Below, in pieces: positions 55,895 to 63,794 of a stretch of 64,000 nt of DNA (positions within the stretch are counted from its first letter, which is position 1; each line of letters begins with the position of its first letter). The stretch is taken from assembly GCA_019119305.1 (NCBI GenBank), contig DWXH01000012.1, positions 1 through 64,000 of the forward strand, given 5' to 3'. The notes under the pieces were generated by a model. The model worked only from the letters and a program-made list of their open reading frames with translations. It did no database searches and was not told the DNA's origin. The position numbers were made by a program, and so were the translations under genes. The stretch comes from Candidatus Alistipes merdigallinarum. Its GTDB lineage: Bacteria > Bacteroidota > Bacteroidia > Bacteroidales > Rikenellaceae.

Positions 55895-57682
55895 CTATTT
55901 TGTAGTGAATTCATACTGAGTCGCAGCATCCTTCGTGTAGCAGGGCAACGTTCCGACTCCCCCCATAAAATAGGTGGCATCCGGATTGAAATCGGCCGGC
56001 ACACGAATCGTAGTCAACTGATTGTTTTGAGCCGCCATTCGCGTCAGGTTCAGATGAGCCAGATCCAATACTCCTGTCAGTTGATTATCCGAACAGTTCA
56101 GCTCCCATATCCGGGACAATCCTGCCAAACTGAGTTCCGTCAGCTGATTTCCTGAACAGAGCAAACCACCCAGCATCACACAATTATTCACATCAAGCGA
56201 AGTCAGTTCATTACCACAAATCTCTAACCAATAGAGATAAGTCTGTCGCGATAGATCAATCGACGTAAGCTGGTTGTTGTTCAACTTCATGTATAAATAG
56301 GGTTCACCCGCATGATCGTAACCCGAATTTGCTGCACTGGGTGTATCAAACGTCTTGTCACCCATATTGATCTCTTCAATCTGGTTGTTCTGCGCCTCCA
56401 GATAGCCGAGTTTCGTCTGGCTGAAATCGAGTTTCCCGATCCGATTGTCGGCACAATTCAAATGAACCAACTCCGTACAATGAGTCAAATCGAGCTCGGC
56501 AATCGTATTGTAGGGACACGACAAGGTCTCCAATTGGGTACAAGCCGTCACATCGAGCGCCGACAGCGCATTGTGCCCGCAATTGAGCATCGTCAACTCC
56601 TTGTTATTACTCAAATCGAGCTCTTGGATCTTCGGATTACCATAGGTCGTCAGCTGCTTCAATTTCGGATTGTGCGTCACATCCAATGCGTCCAGGCCAT
56701 ATCCTTCGACATTGCTGCTGACACAATTCAACACCTCAAGTTCAGGATTTTGACTCAGATCGATCTTCTCAATCGGAGTCAGATCCCAATAGGTATGGCA
56801 GCAATACCCCATATCCAACACCCTCAGTTTCGGATTGTGCGTCACATCCAATGCCGAAAGGTTCAAAAAGTATACATCCAACTCTTCCAATTCGGGATTC
56901 TGTGTTACATCAATCTGCGTAATACCCAAATCATCGTAACTTCTTCCCCCATTCATACCGCACTGCATCGTAATCAGTTTCGGGTTATGCGTCACATCGA
57001 GTGCCGACAGACGATTACTCCGGCAATTCAAATGGACCAGATCAGGCAACATCGTTACATCGAGTTCGGCAATCCGGTTACTGTGACAATAGAGCTCTTT
57101 CAACTTCGTATTGTAAGACACGTCGAGTGAATCCAACAAGTTGATACCGCAGTCCAACACCTCCAGATTCGTGAAATATTCGATTCCCCGCAGCGACTTG
57201 ATCTCCTGCCCATTCACATTGATCTCGGTAATCAACTCTGCTTCCCATCGCTGCAACACGCCATCGTTGTTCTTATCGAACTGGAGCACCAGCGCCGCAA
57301 AACGATTGTCTTCGAACAACAACTCCTCATTGGGATCTGTCCCCCCTGCCTCGATAACCGTAACGACACACGTAGCCCGAACGGACGTATTGCTCTTCAG
57401 ACAAACTGTCACTGTACTCTCCCCTGCGGACAACGCCTGCACCGTTCCGTCCTGAGCGACACCTGCCACAGCCTCCTTCGAACTGCTCCACGACAGTTCG
57501 ACCGGAAGCGTCGCATTATTGGGAAGATACGTCACCTCGATCTGTTTCGTTTCCCCGATCTGAAGCGTCATATTTTCGGCGATCGACAAGCCCGTTACGG
57601 CGATCGTTCCATCCTCGTCGTTCTTATCGCATCCCGACAGGCAAAAAACCGCCAAAACCATCCACAAAAAATAATTCTTCAT
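55895..57682 (-). CDS. BIG2 + EF-hand-like + leucine-rich-repeat surface lipoprotein
   Basis: The ATG at 57682 gives a 595-residue lipoprotein (MVLAVFCLSGC, Cys18). Domains in order: a BIG2-type Ig-like domain at ~25-110 (IAVTGLSIAENMTLQIGETK, SAGESTVTVCLKSN); an EF-hand-like loop FDKNNDGVLQRWEAE (~137-150), which matches D-x-N-x-D-G-x6-E; then many leucine-rich repeats of ~20-26 residues of the form LDVTHNPKLxxLxC. A short non-repeat tail follows. The gene lies after the PKD-propeller gene in a unit led by cobalamin riboswitch 2, and faces btuB. Such LRR lipoproteins are usually surface binders. A part in corrinoid capture or in holding the BtuGB assembly is inferred only from regulation. 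Confidence 0.85.
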   Translation of the reverse strand: MKNYFLWMVLAVFCLSGCDKNDEDGTIAVTGLSIAENMTLQIGETKQIEVTYLPNNATLPVELSWSSSKEAVAGVAQDGTVQALSAGESTVTVCLKSNTSVRATCVVTVIEAGGTDPNEELLFEDNRFAALVLQFDKNNDGVLQRWEAELITEINVNGQEIKSLRGIEYFTNLEVLDCGINLLDSLDVSYNTKLKELYCHSNRIAELDVTMLPDLVHLNCRSNRLSALDVTHNPKLITMQCGMNGGRSYDDLGITQIDVTQNPELEELDVYFLNLSALDVTHNPKLRVLDMGYCCHTYWDLTPIEKIDLSQNPELEVLNCVSSNVEGYGLDALDVTHNPKLKQLTTYGNPKIQELDLSNNKELTMLNCGHNALSALDVTACTQLETLSCPYNTIAELDLTHCTELVHLNCADNRIGKLDFSQTKLGYLEAQNNQIEEINMGDKTFDTPSAANSGYDHAGEPYLYMKLNNNQLTSIDLSRQTYLYWLEICGNELTSLDVNNCVMLGGLLCSGNQLTELSLAGLSRIWELNCSDNQLTGVLDLAHLNLTRMAAQNNQLTTIRVPADFNPDATYFMGGVGTLPCYTKDAATQYEFTTK

Positions 57683-57720
57683 ACTTGACATACGAAATAC
57701 TCCATTTACTGATAAACGAA

Positions 57721-57759
57721 ACGGAGGCATGAAAGATCGGCAATCCCACATGCCTCCGT
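57721..57759 (-). other. Intercistronic hairpin between PKD-propeller and LRR genes
   Basis: Perfect 11-bp stem ACGGAGGCATG / CATGCCTCCGT with a 17-nt loop, then TTCGTTTATC on the minus strand. It could be a partial terminator or an mRNA-stability or processing element setting the ratio of the two proteins. Confidence 0.6.
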
Positions 57760-57783
57760 AGATATCATCCGACGGTCTACCGA

Positions 57784-59523
57784 TTACTCTCCGAACGTAT
57801 AGGTCGAATAGACACCTCCGTCTCCGGATACAGTTCCGATTGCGTTCTGGATGTCGCCCAGCTGAGCTCCGCTCTCAATATCGAACACACCGATGCTGAT
57901 CGCACTGTAATTCGTCGTCGGCACATAGAGACGCCCCTCCGAATCAGCTGCCATATATTTGGAGACCATACTATTGAGGCCTTTTCCCGTTATATCGACA
58001 AACAGAGAGGTCGTTCCGGTCTTGTAATTGTACTTATAGACTTTGGTCGTGCTGTAACCGCCCCCTCCTTTGAAGAAGAGTTCATCGCTGGTCAACGAAG
58101 CACACGTTCCGGAACCTTCCAATCCTGCATTGATATCGGTTTGCTTCCCATCGATCAGAATCGGCGTCTCGGTATATACAAAGGTCTGCGGATCGATTGC
58201 CAGAACCGAAGCGGCTGAGGTAAACGGCTCCATACCCCACAACCAATATCCGGTTTTTGCCATAGCACCGGCTACCAGAGCATATACGTTACCGTCGCGT
58301 CCACGAACGACATCGGCAATCTGACGATCCTCGGCAATCATGATCGATGTGAGTTCTTTGTCCGTCTCACTATCGAATACTTTCAGTTTATTTCCACAAC
58401 CGATATAGACATTTTTACCCACTTTGAGCATCCGAGACCAGCAAGGCCCATCCACTCCGATATTGCCGCTTGCCCCCGACAGCGGAACAAACGTATTCTG
58501 TCCGTCCGGTTGTACGGTCAGCACATGGACACTCGACACATTATTCGCATTGGAGTTGTTACTGCCTACATAAAATTTATCGGCCGACACGGCAAGCAAA
58601 TTGTAAATCTCTCCAAGTGAGCTCGTATTGAACCCTTCCGCGGTGATCACACGCTCTTTCTTCAGCGTCTGTGCATCGCACTCGACGATTTGTGCACGGC
58701 TCGAAGCAGATGAAGGCGTCAACAGATAAATCTTCCCGTTGCAAATCGACAGGTCATTCAATCCGCCATCTCCGATCGTCTCTCCATTCAACTCCTGATA
58801 GAGGTGGTCCTGATAAAACAGATTCTTTGCCGGATCGAAAAATGCAATTCCCTCATACGTCGTTCCGTAGAACCACAGACCCGACTTGAACGGACCGTTG
58901 ACATGCACGGTAAAGGAGACGGTAGTCGACAGCTGATCCCGATTGATCACCTCCACTTCAAAAGCGTTCGTTCCGCTATGGGTCAGGTCGAGCGTATACT
59001 CCTTCGTCTGGTTCTCGAGCACTTCGCCATTAAGCGTCCACTTGTACTCGCTGATCTCGACATTACCCGCATTCAAGACAATCGGCATGGTCCCTTCGGC
59101 AACCTCCACATCGAGACTTCCTCCGTCCTCCAACTGCATCTCTCCACAAAGAACGGTAACGACCGGAGCCGGATCTTTCACGGTCAGCGTCATGAATTCC
59201 TGTGCGGCAGATCCGCCATCGGCATTATAAAGCACCACCTTGACAGAGTAGTCTCCCCGCTGTGCAGGCGTCAGAACAAAAGTCGGCCCGTCAGCTTCGC
59301 TGTTAACCGTGCCATTGACCGACCACTCGTAACGAACGATCTCGACATTCTCACATTTCACCGTATAGGTCACAACTGATCCTACTACGACATCGCTGCC
59401 TGCACCCGATTCCCAATTTACCGAAAAGTTAGAAACGACCGGAGCCGGTAGTCCGTCATTCTTCGAGCACGATACGAAAACGCTCGCCACAATCACCAAA
59501 AAACAGTACAGAAATTTTTTCAT
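57784..59523 (-). CDS. PKD-PKD-propeller surface lipoprotein (BtuG-like C-terminal half)
   Basis: The ATG at 59523 gives a 579-residue lipoprotein (LVIVASVFVSC, Cys19). Two PKD/Ig-like domains follow: ~25-110 (VVTYTVKCENVEIVRYEWSV, QRGDYSVKVVLYNADGG) and ~115-200 (NAGNVEISEYKWTLNGEVLE). The C-terminal ~375 residues are a propeller of the DUF5074/YncE kind (GIAFFDPAKNLFYQDHLYQE, GGLNDLSICNGKIYLLTPSS, VYIGCGNKLKVFDSETDKEL, EGRLYVPTTNYSAISIGVFD). The fold class is the same as BtuG. It is the first gene after cobalamin riboswitch 2, so corrinoid binding or handling at the surface is a reasonable inference, with the LRR lipoprotein as probable partner. Confidence 0.85.
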   Translation of the reverse strand: MKKFLYCFLVIVASVFVSCSKNDGLPAPVVSNFSVNWESGAGSDVVVGSVVTYTVKCENVEIVRYEWSVNGTVNSEADGPTFVLTPAQRGDYSVKVVLYNADGGSAAQEFMTLTVKDPAPVVTVLCGEMQLEDGGSLDVEVAEGTMPIVLNAGNVEISEYKWTLNGEVLENQTKEYTLDLTHSGTNAFEVEVINRDQLSTTVSFTVHVNGPFKSGLWFYGTTYEGIAFFDPAKNLFYQDHLYQELNGETIGDGGLNDLSICNGKIYLLTPSSASSRAQIVECDAQTLKKERVITAEGFNTSSLGEIYNLLAVSADKFYVGSNNSNANNVSSVHVLTVQPDGQNTFVPLSGASGNIGVDGPCWSRMLKVGKNVYIGCGNKLKVFDSETDKELTSIMIAEDRQIADVVRGRDGNVYALVAGAMAKTGYWLWGMEPFTSAASVLAIDPQTFVYTETPILIDGKQTDINAGLEGSGTCASLTSDELFFKGGGGYSTTKVYKYNYKTGTTSLFVDITGKGLNSMVSKYMAADSEGRLYVPTTNYSAISIGVFDIESGAQLGDIQNAIGTVSGDGGVYSTYTFGE

Positions 59524-59654
59524 CTTCACTGTAAAATTTAAAAATAGGTTAATAAAATTTTCCAAACGATTTTACAGCGAACGATGTGTGAGCAGAGAGC
59601 TCCAATGACGAAGAACTCGCCATAACATTACCGACCCATACACCGCAGGCAAGT

Positions 59655-59849
59655 AAAATCCATTTCAAGGCAGGTCTTCTGACTCGTTCCTGTTTTAAAG
59701 CCTTCCCAACATCCGGCAACGTCAGTGGCACAAATTTTAAAACTTTTTGACCCGCAGACACATCTGCGAGCAGGAACATACAGCAGCGGTAACTGTTGCC
59801 GATTCGCACGGCATTCCCTTTTCATCTTTACTACGAGAACCTTGTCCGG
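59655..59849 (-). promoter_or_regulatory. Cobalamin riboswitch 2 (PKD-propeller / LRR leader)
   Basis: On the minus strand the B12-box core GGGAATGCCGTGCGAATC, GGCAACAGTTACCGCTGCTG is identical to that of riboswitch 1 over ~43 nt. GCCACTGA and the 3' box GTCAGAAGACCTGCCTTG are also identical. CAAGG at the 5' end pairs with CCTTG at the 3' end as P1. The peripheral arm differs (GCAGATGTGTCTGCGGG). A downstream TTGCCTGCGGTGTATGGGTC resembles the platform of riboswitch 1. It lies ~130 nt before the ATG of the PKD-propeller gene. Confidence 0.93.
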
Positions 59850-59857
59850 CAAAAGTA
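59850..59857 (-). promoter_or_regulatory. -7 box driving riboswitch 2
   Basis: TACTTTTG on the minus strand directly upstream of the aptamer, the same arrangement as at riboswitch 1. Confidence 0.6.
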
Positions 59858-59955
59858 ATATTTTTTACCGGAAAACCGACAGCCCTCGAAAAATAAATTG
59901 TTTTTCCCATCAAAAATCCGCTGCAGTTCTGTCTCCCATTGCTAAAATCATTTTC

Positions 59956-60007
59956 CTAAAAACAGAGATGCGGTTTCTTGAATCAAGAAACCGCATCTCT
60001 GTTTTTA
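59956..60007 (-). terminator. Strong terminator of the GH28-like gene
   Basis: Near-perfect ~24-bp stem AACAGAGATGCGGTTTCTTG / CAAGAAACCGCATCTCTGTT with A/T-rich ends, starting 26 nt after the GH28-like stop on the minus strand. It insulates riboswitch 2 from that gene. Confidence 0.88.
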
Positions 60008-60032
60008 CCCCTCTTGTCCGAGACAGAAGACG

Positions 60033-62876
60033 CTACCGCGTCGGTCCGGGTTCTGAGATTTCGACCCGACGAACGGACGCCTGTTCTCCGGAAATTCCGA
60101 GATAATAGGTTCCTGCCGCAAGGATGTCGAATGAAACCGAAACCGGGCTCCAATCGTCCGCTTCGAACGGTTCGGAAACAACCGGGTCGCCCGTATCGGC
60201 ACTTTCGACAAAGAGCGTTCCGGCCGATTTCACCTCTGCACGGAAAACATAATGTCCTGCCGTCAAATAGAGTCCCTCGTAGAGTCGGCCGCCCTGTACA
60301 TACCCGCAACTGTCTTTCACTCCGGCATTCCCCTCCATCGTCCAATAAGAGTGACTCTCCGAAAAATCGCCGTTGCGGAACGTGCTGCTGCTGCGGATGC
60401 CGCAATCGGTCAGGAAATTGGTCGGCCGAACACACAACAGATCGCACGGGCTCAGATACTCATTATTAAAAATCCGGAAATTTTTAACCGCCACATAATC
60501 GTCGGTTTCGGTATTGTCGAAAGGTTTTCCGTCAAAGGGGTTATCGGGCCAAGTACCGACCGAATAGCCTCCCTTCAAAACGCAATCGTAAACTTTCACG
60601 TCGGAAATTCCCTGTTTCCCCTGATCGGGGTTCGTCGTTCCCCACGGGATCAACGCAATGGCCTTGCCTCCTCCCGAATTGAGGTAACTACGATACACCT
60701 CTATGTTGTAGACCGTGTGGTCGGCTTCGCGGTCTTCCCACCACCAAACACCTCCACGCGGGTCACCATAACTGCTGGTCAACACGATACAATCATCGTT
60801 CGACTCGAAGAATATCCGGTCAACCATCAAATCATGTGTACCCATGCTGATCCCGATCCCGTCTCCGCTGACACACTTCACCTCATGCATCTTGATATTC
60901 CCGATAAAGATATTTTCGCTGAAATAGAACGACGTATGATAATTGTTCGTACGGACCATCTCGAAATCGGTCAACTCGACATTACGCACCTTCCAGAAAC
61001 CGATCGGAATGATGTGTATCCGATCCGTACAGGTCCGTGCATAGTGGTCCAGGTGGGAGTCGACACAATACCGGTCGGCCGAACGGATCTTACCCGGTCC
61101 GGTAATCTTGATATTTTCGACCTCTTTAGCCTGAATCAACGGAAGATTGACATAGAGGCTATGCGTCCAGGGCACACCGGGGATCACCACATCGTGACCA
61201 TACGCAGGATGGTACGTATAATCAGCTTCGTCCTGCGACTGCCAAAGAATCGCTCCCGCCTCGAGATGCAGATCGATGTTGCTGCGCATCATAAGGTTCG
61301 TCGCCACATAACGCCGCCCGTACCGGCTGCTGTCACCCGGGAAAACAACCCGGCCACCGCCACGTTCGGCCACATCGTCGATCGCCGCCTGTATGCTGCG
61401 GGTATCATCGGTAAACCCGTCGCCTTTCGCCCCGTAATCCAGCACACTCACCGTCAAATCCGGCAACGTGAACGCATAAGGATTCTTTGAAAAATCCCGC
61501 CAATTTTCGACATAAAAATAGGGGGCTATTTTCGTATAATCCTCATCGGAATTTTTAACCACGGCCAGAAAACGGCTGCTCATGTGGGTCATCCCGTCGC
61601 TCTTCCACAACGAAAGGGTATCGAGCACGAAATGGGCCTGAGCCGGTCCCTCATAAAGTTTGTTCAATTCGCTCAAATCGTTGAAAGGCTGATACATCGG
61701 AACCACATAAACAGCAATCTGCTTATACTTTTCCGCATACTCCGGCAACAGGTTGCCTTCGATCCGCAGAAGGTCGTTGGCAGCTGTACAAGAGAGAATC
61801 TCTCCGGCAAACGGTTCGATCACCTCCTCCTGTTCGAAAGAGATCCGGTCGATCGACAGCTCTCCGCTACCGTTCAACGGAACGAGACGGAATCCCATCA
61901 GACTGCCCTGTGCCGTCTCAATGTCCGAAAGATTGAAGTAATAGGCCTTTTTCGGACTGTTCGGTTCCATGTCGAACGTTTTGGATTTCGCTTCATCGTA
62001 GTTCCGGTCCTCTTCCGTGATAAATTCAAGGCGTACCTTGTCGGCCGAGCTCCGGTTCTCCATAACGAAGAACAGCGTATTCCACTCCTGCAAAGGAGGA
62101 TTGAGCACCCGGTTCCGACTGTTTTCAAACGACGGGGAGGTCAACACGCCACCCGGTTCGAAATTGAAAAGCAGACAACCCCCATTTTGAGAGACTGTTC
62201 CTTTTTCGGCCGTAAACCGCTCGGCCGATCCAGCGATCGTAAACGACAGATCGATCGGCTTACCGGCTTCGAACCCATCCAGCTGGAATGCTGCATCGTG
62301 CCATACCGAATCGCTGTTGTTCATAAATCCGAATTCGACTCTTCGGATATCCTCCAGGAAGGGACAGTCGTTCAGGTCGAAAATCGTTACGTTCCAATCG
62401 TTCGTTGTCGCCTGTGCCACACTTTCGAATTTGCGCGACCCGTTCTCCAACGTCAGACGAACGTAATAGTCGGCGGCTTGTGCCCCTCCGACCGTGTTGA
62501 TTCCGAACGAAACGACCGGAGTCTGCGAAAGGTCCAGCCCATCCGGATAGTCACACACAACGGTCCGCCACACATTGGCCGGAAGGTCGGGACAATTCGC
62601 CTGCAAACATTGTGTTCCTTCGTGCAACCGATAGGGCCAATTCGGGACCGAATCGATCAATTCCAATGAGGTTACATGCTCCCCTGGAACAAATCCGTCG
62701 GTATCGGTATTGAAACCGGCCAAAAGTCGGGTTTCCGTCAGCGAACATCGTTTCGAGAAGTTGTTCGGTGTTAACAGATCTGTCTCCGTCTCGGAAGTAC
62801 AGGCAGCCCCGTACAATCCACACGTTACGAGTACGGCCATCTTTAAATTTCTAGGAAAGGGAATCCGGTGTTTCAT
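60033..62876 (-). CDS. GH28-like (polygalacturonase fold) lipoprotein, multidomain
   Basis: A 947-residue lipoprotein (VTCGLYGAAC, Cys26). Residues ~30-460 are beta-sandwich modules without a named family (LELIDSVPNWPYRLHEGTQC, LTLENGSRKFESVAQATTND). From ~475 a right-handed beta-helix starts as in GH28/pectate-lyase-like proteins (VSVLDYGAKGDGFTDDTRSI, QAAIDDVAERGGGRVVFPGD). It carries the core IGFWKVRNVELTDFEMVRTN, VKCVSGDGIGISMG and SNDDCIVLTSS (the GH28 D-D pair). A further beta-sandwich closes the protein (VFRAEVKSAGTLFVESAD). Expected to cleave galacturonic-acid- or rhamnose-containing glycans; the exact linkage is unknown. Monocistronic, with a -7 box at 62939 and a strong terminator. 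Confidence 0.85.
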   Translation of the reverse strand: MKHRIPFPRNLKMAVLVTCGLYGAACTSETETDLLTPNNFSKRCSLTETRLLAGFNTDTDGFVPGEHVTSLELIDSVPNWPYRLHEGTQCLQANCPDLPANVWRTVVCDYPDGLDLSQTPVVSFGINTVGGAQAADYYVRLTLENGSRKFESVAQATTNDWNVTIFDLNDCPFLEDIRRVEFGFMNNSDSVWHDAAFQLDGFEAGKPIDLSFTIAGSAERFTAEKGTVSQNGGCLLFNFEPGGVLTSPSFENSRNRVLNPPLQEWNTLFFVMENRSSADKVRLEFITEEDRNYDEAKSKTFDMEPNSPKKAYYFNLSDIETAQGSLMGFRLVPLNGSGELSIDRISFEQEEVIEPFAGEILSCTAANDLLRIEGNLLPEYAEKYKQIAVYVVPMYQPFNDLSELNKLYEGPAQAHFVLDTLSLWKSDGMTHMSSRFLAVVKNSDEDYTKIAPYFYVENWRDFSKNPYAFTLPDLTVSVLDYGAKGDGFTDDTRSIQAAIDDVAERGGGRVVFPGDSSRYGRRYVATNLMMRSNIDLHLEAGAILWQSQDEADYTYHPAYGHDVVIPGVPWTHSLYVNLPLIQAKEVENIKITGPGKIRSADRYCVDSHLDHYARTCTDRIHIIPIGFWKVRNVELTDFEMVRTNNYHTSFYFSENIFIGNIKMHEVKCVSGDGIGISMGTHDLMVDRIFFESNDDCIVLTSSYGDPRGGVWWWEDREADHTVYNIEVYRSYLNSGGGKAIALIPWGTTNPDQGKQGISDVKVYDCVLKGGYSVGTWPDNPFDGKPFDNTETDDYVAVKNFRIFNNEYLSPCDLLCVRPTNFLTDCGIRSSSTFRNGDFSESHSYWTMEGNAGVKDSCGYVQGGRLYEGLYLTAGHYVFRAEVKSAGTLFVESADTGDPVVSEPFEADDWSPVSVSFDILAAGTYYLGISGEQASVRRVEISEPGPTR

Positions 62877-62938
62877 AGTCTCTTCTTGTTTTATGACATT
62901 CGGGATTTGTCTTGATCGTCTATGTAATGATCAGTTTC

Positions 62939-62946
62939 CAAAAATA
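62939..62946 (-). promoter_or_regulatory. -7 box of the GH28-like gene
   Basis: TATTTTTG on the minus strand, 62 nt before the ATG; no clear -33. Confidence 0.45.
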
Positions 62947-63009
62947 TAAAAATTCTTCCGTTTTTTACTTTTCTGTTCCGATTCTCCACCACGATCTGCA
63001 ATTTTCACA

Positions 63010-63048
63010 AAAAAATCGGGAGATATGACCCGAAAGTCATACCTCCCG
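63010..63048 (-). terminator. Terminator of hsp20
   Basis: CGGGAGGTATGAC / GTCATATCTCCCG stem (one mismatch, 6-nt loop) followed by seven T on the minus strand, 26 nt after the stop. Confidence 0.85.
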
Positions 63049-63074
63049 TTATCGGTGAAGATTCTGCTGTCCGT

Positions 63075-63503
63075 CTATTTGATCGCGATCTCTTTCACTT
63101 TTTTCTCCTCCACAGCTATCTGTTTCTTCGGAATATCGATCTGCAATACGCCGTTTTCGACTTTCGCTTCGATCTTATCCTTCTCCACATTATCCGGCAG
63201 AATCATGATCTGTTGGAACTGTGTATAAGCAAACTCGCGACGCAAATACTTCTCTTTCTTGTTCTCGTCCTTGTGCTCCTCTTTCTTCTCCATCGATACA
63301 ATCAACTGATTGTCCGCATCGATTTTGATCGAAAAATCGTCCTTGGTCATACCCGGAGCCGCAACTTCCACCTTGTATTCACTGTCTGACTCCTTGATGT
63401 TGATGGCCGGAGAAGCCGCATTAGCTTTTTCTACCCATTCATTACCGAAAAAATCATTGAAAATTCCCGGTAACCAGTTCTGTGATCTTTTTGCAGGCAT
63501 CAT
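63075..63503 (-). CDS. Small heat-shock protein (Hsp20 / alpha-crystallin)
   Basis: A 142-residue cytoplasmic chaperone that holds unfolding proteins under stress. The alpha-crystallin domain spans ~35-130 (INIKESDSEYKVEVAAPGMT, DNQLIVSMEKKEEHKDENKK, YLRREFAYTQFQQIMILPDN, KIEAKVENGVLQIDIPKKQI). It includes the conserved A-x-x-x-N-G-V-L motif. The N-terminal part, LPGIFNDFFGNEWVEK, is typical of Bacteroidetes Hsp20. It is preceded by an unusually strong Shine-Dalgarno site and followed by its own terminator. Confidence 0.95.
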   Translation of the reverse strand: MMPAKRSQNWLPGIFNDFFGNEWVEKANAASPAINIKESDSEYKVEVAAPGMTKDDFSIKIDADNQLIVSMEKKEEHKDENKKEKYLRREFAYTQFQQIMILPDNVEKDKIEAKVENGVLQIDIPKKQIAVEEKKVKEIAIK

Positions 63504-63511
63504 AGTTTTGT

Positions 63512-63517
63512 CCTCCT
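63512..63517 (-). promoter_or_regulatory. Strong Shine-Dalgarno site of hsp20
   Basis: AGGAGG on the minus strand, 8 nt from the first ATG (63503), in an otherwise A/T-rich leader. Most other genes here lack such a site. It also fixes the start. Confidence 0.85.
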
Positions 63518-63689
63518 AAATATATTTTAATTAATTGTTATTTTTAATCGTTTCCGGATCCTTTCCGGATTCGACAGGAGAATGTTCAAAATATATGCCA
63601 CAATCCGGAGCCCACAAAACTCTTTCCTTATTACGCCCCGCATATAGATAACAATCAAAACTTTACATACAAAAAAACACATACGCACA

Positions 63690-63749
63690 AAAAAACGACC
63701 TGTTTTCGTGACAAATCTTCCCGACAAAATGTCTTCGAAACAGGTCGTT
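63690..63749 (-). terminator. Terminator of mutS
   Basis: AACGACCTGTTT / AAACAGGTCGTT, a perfect 12-bp stem with a long AT-rich loop, then seven T on the minus strand. A second, short palindrome GTCACTGAC-C-GTCAGTGAC lies between it and the mutS stop (63763-63781). Confidence 0.75.
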
Positions 63750-63794
63750 ATTTCAGTGTCAAGTCACTGACCGTCAGTGACAACAAGTCACATC

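Noticed and set aside
59628-59852. 74-aa and 86-aa minus-strand ORFs over the second riboswitch
   Set aside because: Same reason: the conserved nucleotides are aptamer elements. The similarity of this peptide to the one at 52350 reflects the RNA.
60252-61490. 412-aa and 361-aa plus-strand ORFs opposite the GH28-like gene
   Set aside because: Shadows of a protein with recognisable beta-helix motifs.
63527-63727. 66-aa minus-strand ORF between hsp20 and mutS
   Set aside because: Overlaps the mutS terminator hairpin and has no recognisable features.
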